Assembly: GCA_021797815.1 (NCBI GenBank)
Contig: JAJZYZ010000001.1
Location: 62,001-126,000, forward strand
Source of the DNA: Bacillota bacterium
GTDB lineage: Bacteria; Bacillota; Sulfobacillia; Sulfobacillales; JAIMBI01
Direction of reading: 5' to 3'
DNA: 64,000 nt
Shown here: piece by piece, positions 1 through 8,982 of the stretch
How positions within the stretch are numbered: the first letter of the stretch is position 1
How the letters are laid out: the number at the start of each line of letters is the position of its first letter
Notes under the pieces: model-generated
Seen by the model: the letters and a program-made list of their open reading frames with translations, nothing else
Databases searched by the model: none
What the model was told of the DNA's origin: nothing
Translations under genes and position numbers: made by a program

Positions 1-2
1 TC

Positions 3-146
3 CAGGGAACCGATATGAGTGCCCTCATGGTCGCCGGCATCGTCCCGGTCAGCGTGTCGCCGAGCCTCGAGTTTTTCCTGCCGGGAGTGGGCCTCTTCGG
101 GAGTCCCTGGGGTTCGCACATGCGCATTCAGGGGCCACTCCCGTGA
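3..146 (+). CDS. C-terminal fragment of a hydrophobic (membrane) protein, truncated by window edge
   Basis: Frame 3 is open from the window start: QGTDMSALMVAGIVPVSVSPSLEFFLPGVGLFGSPWGSHMRIQGPLP*. Its stop overlaps the GTG start of the next gene. Confidence 0.45.
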   Translation, partial: QGTDMSALMVAGIVPVSVSPSLEFFLPGVGLFGSPWGSHMRIQGPLP

Positions 147-1024
147 GTCCCGCAGTCGCTCTCGCTGTCCTCCGTCAAACATCGTGCCGCGGCCCTTTAC
201 TTGAGCTGGCACACGGATTCTCCACGACCGTTCTGGTCTCCGCCGACAACATGGTGATCCGCGTGCCGCGCGATGCCGAGAGCGGACGGCGCCTCGAGCG
301 TGAGGTGTTGACGCTCCAGCGTCTCCGTCCGCAGCTCCGCACCGCGATTCCGGGTCCGGCTACATGGTGGCCCGCCGAGGGGCCCAATCGGTTCGGGTTC
401 CTGACCTATCCCCGGGTCGCGGGGCAGGTGCCTGATGGCGATGCCTTCTCGAGCACGGTCTCGGAATGGCTCCCGGACCTGGTCGCCGTATGGGAGGATC
501 TGCGGGCCGTGCATGGGGGACTCGGCGGCCGTAGAGTCGGGGACGGTTCCGCGTGGGTCCAGGATGAGCTTCGGCGAGCGTCCCGCCTTGAACCCCGGCT
601 GGCGGCTTTCCTCACGGCCGGCGAGCGGCATCGATGGCGTCGGTGGTTTGCGACCGAGTCCCGGATTTATGACCGTGTCCCATCGGTGCATGTGAGCCTG
701 GCTCACAAGGATCTGTGGTGGGGCAACCTGCTCTTCACCGAGGCGCACCGGCTTTCCGGCGTGTTGGACTGGGAGTGGGCGGGGCCGGATGATCCGGCTG
801 TCGACCTTGCCGGCCTGCGGGAGGCCGGGCCCGACCTGGTGGACGCCGTCATCCCCGCCTTTGTCGAGCTGTACCCCGAGCCTATTTCCCGGCTGCGGCG
901 GAAAGTGGACGTGATGTGGGCGCTACGCGCGCTGCAGGGTCTCGAGTGGGCTTTCCGTCACGGGGATACGCCTGAGTGGGAAGAGGGGCTCGGGAAGCTT
1001 CGCGCCGGACCGATCTTGGCTTAG
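143..1024 (+). CDS. Aminoglycoside/choline phosphotransferase (APH) family kinase
   Basis: Kinase-like motifs VSLAHKDLWWGNLLF and GVLDWEWAGPDDPAVDLA (Brenner and DxD-type loops of APH). Confidence 0.8.
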   Translation: MSPAVALAVLRQTSCRGPLLELAHGFSTTVLVSADNMVIRVPRDAESGRRLEREVLTLQRLRPQLRTAIPGPATWWPAEGPNRFGFLTYPRVAGQVPDGDAFSSTVSEWLPDLVAVWEDLRAVHGGLGGRRVGDGSAWVQDELRRASRLEPRLAAFLTAGERHRWRRWFATESRIYDRVPSVHVSLAHKDLWWGNLLFTEAHRLSGVLDWEWAGPDDPAVDLAGLREAGPDLVDAVIPAFVELYPEPISRLRRKVDVMWALRALQGLEWAFRHGDTPEWEEGLGKLRAGPILA

Positions 1025-1124
1025 CCGGACCCCGAACTCCTCGGCAGTGACGGCCTGACCGCTCCCGGACATCGGATCCGTCAGGATCCGGCTCCGGTGG
1101 ACGGATGCGGAGCGCCTCCCATGA

Positions 1125-1721
1125 TCATGAGACCGGGCGTACGAGGCGGTGCGCGCCCTCCCGGGGCCGAAAGATGCGCTCGAAGTCACGTTCGTTAGGC
1201 TCCCAAATCGACTGCCAGAGGGCATCCGTGTCTTGGCCAAGCTCCCGCGCCCGCGCGATGCCCTGGGCCGTGGCCCGAACAAGCGGCACGTCTAGCCAGA
1301 TCCGGTAGTCAAGATAACCAAGCTGCCGCGGGTGAAAGAGCCCGACGCCCTCCACGACTAGATATCGGCCCACCGGCCATTCCACCGGAGCGGTCGCCCA
1401 TGACTCCCAATCATCGCAGGCGTCATAGCGGATCTCGGGACATCCCGACGAAAATGGCTCCAGCACCTGCTTTTGTAAACGGACCCGGTCAAACCCATGC
1501 CAGTCGCTCGAACGGTGGAGGAGGGCTGACGTGCCAAACGCGTCCAGCGGGACGACAGGACACTCGAGGCGCCGGGAGAGCGCTCCCGCGAGGGTCGTCT
1601 TGCCGGCCCCGCCGTATCCGGAAATCCCCACCAGGACACGCCCGCGATCGAGGCTTCGGATCGTATCGGCGATGGTGTCGAGCCCGGGCTCGTACCTATA
1701 GTCCACATTCTCTAAGCGCAT
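1125..1721 (-). CDS. Uridine kinase-like P-loop NTPase
   Basis: Walker A GISGYGGAGKTTLAGAL. Start chosen at MRLENVDYRY. Confidence 0.7.
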   Translation of the reverse strand: MRLENVDYRYEPGLDTIADTIRSLDRGRVLVGISGYGGAGKTTLAGALSRRLECPVVPLDAFGTSALLHRSSDWHGFDRVRLQKQVLEPFSSGCPEIRYDACDDWESWATAPVEWPVGRYLVVEGVGLFHPRQLGYLDYRIWLDVPLVRATAQGIARARELGQDTDALWQSIWEPNERDFERIFRPREGAHRLVRPVS

Positions 1722-1997
1722 GCGTCCAGTGTAGCAAGGCCGTTCGGTGCTTTCGTGATGAGGGCGGCCACTCCACCACGGGAGAGAGGCAGGCACGGTC
1801 CACAGCAGTCCCAGCATCTCACCCGAGACCTGCGGCGAGAGGTGCGGGAACGGTCATACGATGAGGATTATCGTCTACCCGCCTTGAGCCTGGCCGGACG
1901 GCAGCGAAGCTTGCCCTGCGAGTGCAGCCGTCCCATCACCGCCGGCATGCGGGCGTCCACCAGCAATCCCTGTGGGGCACTGAACGGTCTTCGGTCC

Positions 1998-2774
1998 TCA
2001 GCTTGTGAGGCGGCGCTCCAGCACCCGCGCGGGCAGGGCCAGCATGATGGCGGTATAGAGGGCAAGCCACAGCACGTCGGCGATGTTGGCGAGGGACACC
2101 TGACCCAGGATGAGGGAGCGTCCAAGATTCACGGCGTGATAGAGGGGAAGCGCGATGATGATGTCCTGGACCGCATGCGGCAGGCGGCCGATGGGGAAAA
2201 AGACGCCGGAGAACAGGAAGAGGGGCGTAATCACGAGCGTGAAGTAATAGAAGAGCTGTTCGTGAGAACGGGCGCTTGCCGCCACCAGAAGGGCCGGTGC
2301 GCCAAACAGCATGCCGCTTAACGCCAGCGGAACCGGCAGCAGCACGGACCACCAGGAATGCACCAGGCCCAGCACCAGGAGCACGAGGAAGAAGACACCG
2401 CCGTAAAGCATGGCGCGGGTCATCTCCCACAGCATCTCGCCGCCCACCACCTCGCTCACCAGAATCGGCGCGGACATCATGCCGCTGTAAAGCTGCGACT
2501 CGTTCAGGCGGTCATAGCCTTCAAACCCCATGTCAAAGGTGACGGCGTTCATGGCCGTCACCATCAGAAGACCCGGGCCGATGAAGTCGATGAATGGATC
2601 GCCGTTCATCTTGGCCACATAGGCGCCGAGTCCGAATCCGAGCGCCATGAGATTGGTGAACGGTTCGCCGAAGTTGAGCAGGATGGAACTCTTGTAGTTC
2701 TTGACCCAGCTCAGGTAGTCGCGATACCAGACCATACGGGCCTGGCGGTTGAAACGCGGCCACACGATGGTCAT
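1998..2774 (-). CDS. ABC-2 type transporter permease (NodJ-like)
   Basis: About six hydrophobic segments, ABC-2/NodJ-like composition. The ATG overlaps the stop of the ATPase gene (ATGA). Confidence 0.85.
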   Translation of the reverse strand: MTIVWPRFNRQARMVWYRDYLSWVKNYKSSILLNFGEPFTNLMALGFGLGAYVAKMNGDPFIDFIGPGLLMVTAMNAVTFDMGFEGYDRLNESQLYSGMMSAPILVSEVVGGEMLWEMTRAMLYGGVFFLVLLVLGLVHSWWSVLLPVPLALSGMLFGAPALLVAASARSHEQLFYYFTLVITPLFLFSGVFFPIGRLPHAVQDIIIALPLYHAVNLGRSLILGQVSLANIADVLWLALYTAIMLALPARVLERRLTS

Positions 2775-3685
2775 TCGCGTAAATCCTTTCCCGTCAGCAG
2801 CAAAAATACGTCTTCGAGCGACGCCGGCCGCACCTGCATCCGCTCGGGTTTCAGGGCTCCCGCAAGGAGCCGGCTCACGACGGCCTCGGCACTGTCGGTC
2901 AACACCGCCAGGGAGTCGCCCCGGGCCTGGACGCGGCCCAGGTTTCCGATCTGCTCTGCGACCACGGTCTCCTCAAGGCCCCAGACTTCCACGGCCTCCC
3001 GTCCGGCGATCCGTTCCACCAGGTCGGCCGGGCTTCCGGCCTCCAGGATGCGGCCGTGGTCCATGACCACGATGTGATCCGCGAGGCGCGCCGCCTCTTC
3101 CATGTAATGGGTGGTGACGATGAGGGTGACGCCGCTCTGGCGAAGCTCATTCAAGCGCGTCCACACGAGAAGACGCGCCTGCGGGTCGAGGCCCGTGGTC
3201 GGCTCGTCCAGCACGAGCAGGCGCGGCCGGCCGATAAGGCCGCGGGCGATGACGAGGCGCCGGCGCATCCCGCCCGAAAGCTCCTTCACCCGGTTCTGGC
3301 GCTTGGCGTAAAGCTGCATGAAGGTGAGAAGCTCCTGGCCGCGCTCCCGCGCCTCCCGACCCGACAGGCCATAGAACCGTCCGTGCAGGACCAGATTCTC
3401 CTCCACCGTCAGCTCCCGGTCGAGGTAGTCCTCCTGCGCCACCACTCCCATCTGCTGCTTGATTCGCACGGCATGGGGATGGGCGGGTATACCGAAAACG
3501 GTCAGGCTGCCGCCGCTGATGGGGCTCTGGCAGCAGATCATACGGATAGTGGTGGACTTGCCGGCGCCGTTCGGCCCGAGAAATGCAAAGCACCGGCCCT
3601 CTTCGACGTCGAAGTCGAGGCCCCGTACTGCTTCGAGGTCGCCGTAGCGCTTCCGCAATCCGCGCGCGGCGACGATGGATGCCAT
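2771..3685 (-). CDS. ABC transporter ATP-binding protein (NodI-like)
   Basis: Walker A GPNGAGKSTT, signature LSGGMRRRL, Walker B LLVLDEPTTGLDP. Start chosen at MASIVAARGLRKRYG. Confidence 0.92.
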   Translation of the reverse strand: MASIVAARGLRKRYGDLEAVRGLDFDVEEGRCFAFLGPNGAGKSTTIRMICCQSPISGGSLTVFGIPAHPHAVRIKQQMGVVAQEDYLDRELTVEENLVLHGRFYGLSGREARERGQELLTFMQLYAKRQNRVKELSGGMRRRLVIARGLIGRPRLLVLDEPTTGLDPQARLLVWTRLNELRQSGVTLIVTTHYMEEAARLADHIVVMDHGRILEAGSPADLVERIAGREAVEVWGLEETVVAEQIGNLGRVQARGDSLAVLTDSAEAVVSRLLAGALKPERMQVRPASLEDVFLLLTGKDLRE

Positions 3686-3993
3686 ATGTTCCCGGCCCTC
3701 CCACAGTGCTGCCTGCGACGTGCGTCGGAAGCGGCCAGGGGCCGGCCGCCGCGACGCGTCTTCATCCTGGTATTGTCCTTGATTCTCCCGGGTTGCGCGA
3801 GGACGATGTCCGGTGTGTCGGCCGGGTCGTGACCACACTTTGATGATTTGAATCGAGAGGGATGGCAAACGGGCATCGGATCCCCAAAATGCTTTACGAT
3901 CAGACGACGAAGGGTGGCGGCCGAGCCGCAGGAAGCGACGACCGACCCTGCCCCCATGCTTCTGAGTCGAGTCCGTAAGGGAGACTACCAAGA

Positions 3994-5514
3994 ATGGCGG
4001 AACGAGAGAACGAAGGCGCCGAGCGCGACGCGAAAACGCGGTCCCAGTTGCACGGCGAGGAGAGTGCCCGGCCAGCACCGACAGATGATCTGGTCACCAC
4101 CAGCCATGTGCTGAAGACACCGTCGGGGGAGCTTCGGTACACGGCCACCGCGGGGCGGGTCGTGCTGCGAGAAGAGGTCCTGGAGGACGGCAAGTGGGTC
4201 GGATTCCAGGCGAAGGCCGAGATGTTTCTCACCGCCTACGTGCTGGAGGGAGCTGACCCGGCGACCCGGCCGGTAACGTTCGCGTTCAACGGCGGGCCGG
4301 GATCTTCGAGCGTCTGGCTTCACCTCGGACTCTTCGGTCCGCGGCGGGTGGTCATGGGAGATGCCGAGGCCCCTCTGCCGCCACCTTGGGGCATCGCCGA
4401 CAACGCCGAGACCCTATTGTCGGTCACCGACCTCGTGTTTATCGACCCGGTGACGACCGGGTATTCACGGGTGGTTGAGGGCGGCAAAGCGGGCGAATAT
4501 CACGGCTTTCAGAAGGACCTGGAGTCGGTTGGCGCCCTCATCCGCCTCTGGACCTCGCGAAACGGACGGTGGTTGTCGCCGAAGTTCCTGGCCGGCGAGT
4601 CCTACGGCACCACTCGCGCGAGCGCCCTGGCTGACCATCTGCAAAAACGCTACGGGTGGTTTCCCAATGGCATCGCCCTCATCTCGTCGGTCATCGATAT
4701 GGGCACCATCCGGTTCACGGAGGGCAACGACGAGCCGGCGGCGCTCTACCTCCCCACGTACGCGGCCATGGCGCACTACCATGGCAGGCTTGGCGACCGG
4801 CCCTGGGATGGGGTGCGGGCGGAGGCGGAAGAGCTGGCGGCGCGCGACTACCCCTGGGGGCTCTCCCGCGGGGCGCGGCTGACGGAGGAGGAGCGCGAGG
4901 AGCTGGCACGGCGAATCGCGGCTGTCACGGGCCTCTCAGAAGATTATGTGAGTCGGGTGAACCTCCGCATCGAGCACCAGCGGTTCTTCCGGGAACTCCT
5001 GCGCGATCGCGGTCAGGTTATCGGACGGCTCGACGGTCGATTTATCGGCTACGAACCGGATGAGGGAGGGGAGAAACCATCCCACGACCCCAGCAACGTG
5101 GCGATCCACGGCCCGTACTCCGGAGCCTTCAACCACTATGTGCGGGAGGAATTGGGCTTTCAGTCCGACCTGCCATACGAGATTCTGACCGGCCGTGTGC
5201 AGCCCTGGAGCTACGCCCAGTTCGAGGGTCGCGCGGTGAGCGTGTCGGCCATGCTGGGCGACGCCATGCGCCATAATCCTCACCTGCGCGTGTATGTCGC
5301 GTGCGGCTACTACGACGGCGCCACGCCCTACTTCGCGGCCGAGCACGCCTTCGCACATGTCTCCATCCCGGAGCACCTGCGCTCAAACATCGCCCTGCAC
5401 TACTATCCGGCCGGGCACATGATGTACGTGCACGAGCCGACTCGCGTCCAGCAGAGCGCCGACCTGGCCGCGTTCATTAAGGAGGCATCCGGGAACCCGG
5501 CGCATCCCGACTGA
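3994..5514 (+). CDS. Serine carboxypeptidase (peptidase S10 family)
   Basis: FNGGPGSSSVWLHLG, LAGESYGTTRA and YYPAGHMMY motifs of S10 peptidases. Confidence 0.9.
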   Translation: MAERENEGAERDAKTRSQLHGEESARPAPTDDLVTTSHVLKTPSGELRYTATAGRVVLREEVLEDGKWVGFQAKAEMFLTAYVLEGADPATRPVTFAFNGGPGSSSVWLHLGLFGPRRVVMGDAEAPLPPPWGIADNAETLLSVTDLVFIDPVTTGYSRVVEGGKAGEYHGFQKDLESVGALIRLWTSRNGRWLSPKFLAGESYGTTRASALADHLQKRYGWFPNGIALISSVIDMGTIRFTEGNDEPAALYLPTYAAMAHYHGRLGDRPWDGVRAEAEELAARDYPWGLSRGARLTEEEREELARRIAAVTGLSEDYVSRVNLRIEHQRFFRELLRDRGQVIGRLDGRFIGYEPDEGGEKPSHDPSNVAIHGPYSGAFNHYVREELGFQSDLPYEILTGRVQPWSYAQFEGRAVSVSAMLGDAMRHNPHLRVYVACGYYDGATPYFAAEHAFAHVSIPEHLRSNIALHYYPAGHMMYVHEPTRVQQSADLAAFIKEASGNPAHPD

Positions 5515-5779
5515 TCGTGGCGACGCCGCTTTATCCGGCCGCCCGGAGTCCTGTCCTCGCAGAAGGTTCGGCGGGTATCGGGATCTGACGGGGACGGCTG
5601 TCGAGCGCGTGTAGAGCGCCGTTAGCTGCGGGAATCCGGTGCTCCCAAGGCCATGACCGGGAGCACCGGGTCGAGGGCGTGCTAGAGCGTCGTGTCGCGG
5701 GCGGAGACGATGGGACGAGGCACGTCGTTGTTTCACTCATGATCTGGTGGCGTACGGGAGACGTTATGAGGCAGGGGGC

Positions 5780-6778
5780 ATGAAAGCCGTGGGAGATCTT
5801 CCCTACCTCGCCTGTCCGCCTCTCGCCGGAGGCGCCTACGGGCGCTGGTTTACCGACACCACCATCTGGAGGCCATACGTGGAGTGGGTCGCCCGCCGGC
5901 ACGCTCTTCCGGCACCCCGGGAGCTCTCTGTTGGAACTCCGGGATCGCACCCCGTATTCGTGACGGCGGACGGTTACGTGGTGAAGTTCTACGCCCCTCA
6001 TTGGCCCTCCGATGCGCGCAGCGAGTCCGCGGTATTTGAGTGCCTCAGGGCCACATCCCTAGCTGCCGTACCGCGTCCAGCCGTGCTGGCGGGCGGCCGA
6101 CTGTTTGCGGGAGGCGAGCCCTGGGCGTGGCCGTACGCGGTCTTTGTCTCGATGAAGGGGCGTGCGCTCGCCGACCTTGGCGCGCACTGGCCGCCATCCG
6201 CCTGGACGACGACGGCCCATGAACTGGGGCGGATCGTTCGGGCCCTGCATGAAGTGCCGCTAGACGACACCGTGCCAGATTTCGCCTCATGGTCGGCGTA
6301 TGAGATGTCCAACCTGCTGCGCACGGCGCCCGAACGACGGCGTCATGAGCTGGCCTGGGCCCGATTGGACTTTGAGAAGTGGGAGGCTCACTGGCACGAG
6401 GTTATTGAACGTGAATGGGCGCGACCGTGTCTCCTGCACGGGGACTTGACCGCGGACCATGTGTTCATTCAGAAGTCGTCCGACGCCGTGCGGATTACGG
6501 GGCTCATCGATTGGGCCGATGCCCTTATCGGTGATCCGGCCTACGAACTCGTGGCCGTCTACGTCGACCTCTTTCGAGGTCAGCGTGACCAGTTTATGGC
6601 TTTCCGGTCCGGGTATGGGGATGGCCCCATGTTTCGACCGACCTGGAAGCGGCGGGCAACAGCCTGGCTGCTCGCATACCGGTTCGATGTCGGGAGCATG
6701 CTCGCCGCCATCCGGCCAGCTCTTTCATCGATCAATAGCTTCCAGGACGTGGAGGAGATCGTCTGGGAAGGATTCTGA
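5780..6778 (+). CDS. Phosphotransferase family protein (APH fold)
   Basis: LLHGDLTADHVFI and ITGLIDWADALIGDPAYELVAVY motifs. Confidence 0.85.
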   Translation: MKAVGDLPYLACPPLAGGAYGRWFTDTTIWRPYVEWVARRHALPAPRELSVGTPGSHPVFVTADGYVVKFYAPHWPSDARSESAVFECLRATSLAAVPRPAVLAGGRLFAGGEPWAWPYAVFVSMKGRALADLGAHWPPSAWTTTAHELGRIVRALHEVPLDDTVPDFASWSAYEMSNLLRTAPERRRHELAWARLDFEKWEAHWHEVIEREWARPCLLHGDLTADHVFIQKSSDAVRITGLIDWADALIGDPAYELVAVYVDLFRGQRDQFMAFRSGYGDGPMFRPTWKRRATAWLLAYRFDVGSMLAAIRPALSSINSFQDVEEIVWEGF

Positions 6779-6819
6779 TGGTCCTTCATGCCATCCACGG
6801 CTTGACCGCTGGCTGGCAG

Positions 6820-7351
6820 CTACGCACCGGGAAGCAACACCTTGACCAGAAGACCCGTTACCAACGCGAACATCACACCGAACGTCCATTGCCACAGGCG
6901 ATAGGAACTATCCATTCGCTGCTCGAGAGCATCGAAGCGGTGGTCGACCACATCGAAGCGTTGCGCCATCCCTTCCGTGCGGCGGTCGGCGGCATCGAAG
7001 CGACTGGTGAGATCCTGGCTCACGCCCTCCAGGCGGCGGTCGACGGCATCGAAGCGACGGGTGAGATCCTGGCTCACGCCCTCCAGGCGGCGGTCGACGG
7101 CATCGAAGCAGCTGGTGAGATCCCGCGTCAGACTCTCGAAGCGGCGGTCAACAGCATCAAACCCACTGGTCAGCCGTTCCCCCATACGCTCAAAATGGTG
7201 GTCAGCCGTGTCAAGCCGCGTACTCACATCCTCCAGACGCTGGAGGATCAGCCAGCTGGCGTCGATCGAACTGGAACCTTTCGCGCGGTCGCCTCCTCGG
7301 GCCCCATGGTCTTCATCAGCAATCATTTGAGCCTCTCGTTCACCTTTCATA
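6820..7351 (-). CDS. Repeat-containing coiled-coil protein with C-terminal transmembrane anchor
   Basis: 18-aa repeats (RFDAVDRRLEGVSQDLTR) followed by YRLWQWTFGVMFALVTGLLVKVLL. Start is approximate (MKGEREAQM). Confidence 0.7.
6979..7194. repeat. Four tandem 54-bp units (last one degenerate) inside the coiled-coil gene
   Basis: Units 6979-7032, 7033-7086, 7087-7140 and 7141-7194, read directly from the sequence. Confidence 0.9.
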
Positions 7352-7846
7352 TGCGAGGTGTGGATTCCATTTCGTCTGTTGTGTCTGGCGCCACACCGAG
7401 GCTGACGCTCATTGGTACTTATGGCCCGCGCCATCCATTTTAAGAACATTCCGGTCGCTTACCAAGATCACTCGTCCGACAAATCACGTCATGTTCATAC
7501 AGAAAAGACCGGATGGACGGCCCCTTTTTATTTGCGAGACGGGAGTGGCGGGGGGACCGGGAGTGGTCGTCGTTCCCGAGAGGAAACGTCTCTAGGCGGG
7601 ACGGTCTGTGGCGCAGGGTGGTGAGAAGTGCAAGCGTCTGAAGAACCGGCTCGCGGTCACGCCCATGACGCGAGGTGGCGGGCGTTTCCGACCATGGGCC
7701 GTCGTGAGCACCATGGCGGGATCGGACGAACGGGAGGAAGGAGAGGGAGCGGCCGGGCGAACCCGCGAAGAGCGCCGCTCTGCCAGGTCGCGCCCAGATC
7801 CACGGCATCGCCTGTCCTGGCAGGTCGGACCCGGCCGGACCTCAGC

Positions 7847-8341
7847 TTAAGATGCGCAGCATGAGCTGTTTAAATAGATGGGCGGCGCGGTGCGAACGAG
7901 GCCGAGCTGACCATAGCAAGCCTCGAGGTGCTCTGCCGCCCCTGGTACACAGGGGCAATTTTCGAGGATAAGCCGGTACCAGAACGCGGCCTCGGCCCAT
8001 CGCTCTCCCGCCTCGGCGCGCTCTGCCCTGGCTTCGTAGATCCACACCGGATGCACGCGGATCGTGAGACGGGAACGGTGCCCCCGGCCGGGCGAGGGCA
8101 GCCATTGCAGAAGATTGAGCGCCTCGAGCCGCCGAAGCGTCTCCTGGGCGGCTCGAAGCGAACAGTCCCAGATGCGGGCCAAATCTGCGAGCGTGACCTC
8201 AAGCTGTCCGAGGCAGACCGAGTCACCGGGGTCGGGCTCTGCCAACGCGGCTACTTTCAAGTACCGCGCCCAGAACACTTCAATCTTCGTGCTCTCCGAT
8301 CCGTTCCTCACCGAGAGACCACCCAGAATCGCCTCCATCAT
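7847..8341 (-). CDS. Winged-helix transcriptional regulator-like protein with BTAD/TPR-like C-terminus
   Basis: LGQLEVTLADLARIWDCSLRAAQETLRRLEALNLLQW helix-turn-helix-like segment, then ERWAEAAFWYRLILENCPCVPGAAEHLEACYGQLG. Confidence 0.55.
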   Translation of the reverse strand: MMEAILGGLSVRNGSESTKIEVFWARYLKVAALAEPDPGDSVCLGQLEVTLADLARIWDCSLRAAQETLRRLEALNLLQWLPSPGRGHRSRLTIRVHPVWIYEARAERAEAGERWAEAAFWYRLILENCPCVPGAAEHLEACYGQLGLVRTAPPIYLNSSCCAS

Positions 8342-8356
8342 GCTGGCGGAAAACGG

Positions 8357-8758
8357 CTAGCAGCAGGCGCTGACCTCGTTCGAGGTCGCCATTATCATAT
8401 CGCGCTCGAGGACCTGGAACACTTCCCAGCGCCGCCCATCGGGATCCGCCGCCCAGACCTTGGTCTGCAGGGAGTGGCAGCAGCGTGTCTCCGTTTCGGA
8501 CCGCGTTGCAAAGCCGGCGCCTTCCAGGCGTGACGCCGCGGCCGACACGTCGGACGCCGTCTCCACTTCAAGTCCGTAGTGGCCGCCCGACGAATCCACA
8601 CTTCCGCTGGCCCCCGTGAGCGCAAGGTTCACGCTCGACGTCAGAAAATGCGTGTACCCGGGAAACGATCGGGTCGGTGCCTCTCCGAGCAAGACTTCAT
8701 AGAAGCGCGCCGACTCATCCAGATTGGCGGACGGCAGGGACAGATGGAGCCTCATCAA
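8357..8758 (-). CDS. ArsI/CadI-like vicinal-oxygen-chelate metalloenzyme
   Basis: HLSLPSANLDESARFYEVLLGEAP, HYGLEVE, ETRCCHSLQTKVWAADPDGRRWEVFQVLE (vicinal cysteines), terminal SACC. Confidence 0.75.
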   Translation of the reverse strand: MMRLHLSLPSANLDESARFYEVLLGEAPTRSFPGYTHFLTSSVNLALTGASGSVDSSGGHYGLEVETASDVSAAASRLEGAGFATRSETETRCCHSLQTKVWAADPDGRRWEVFQVLERDMIMATSNEVSACC

Positions 8759-8982
8759 TTCTCACCTCACCCGCATGGTAGGGCCCGCCGATGAGAGTAA
8801 AAAGTGAGAGATCGCGGGGAAGCCGGCGGGGTTTCGAACGGTCGCGGGGTCGATGGGCGCCGCACGAGGCGCGCCTCAATCCGCGGATGGCCTTCAGGCG
8901 GCCCCTAAAAAAGGGTTCTATCCCGCCGCCGCAACCGGCTTTGCCCGAGTACCCGTTCCGTCACCGAAGTCTGTCGCCCTCC

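Noticed and set aside
1755-2430. ORFs 1755-2321 (+) and 1936-2430 (-) over the ABC permease
   Set aside because: Out-of-frame overlap of the permease gene with charged low-complexity sequence.
143-6778. Antibiotic resistance role for the two APH-like genes
   Set aside because: APH-fold kinases have many substrates; sequence gives no specific match to a known resistance enzyme and no resistance context.
6778-7443. Plus-strand repeat ORFs (6778-7443 and 6977-7330)
   Set aside because: Repeated only because they read through the 54-bp repeats of the minus-strand coiled-coil gene, which has the TM anchor and coherent heptad-like sequence.
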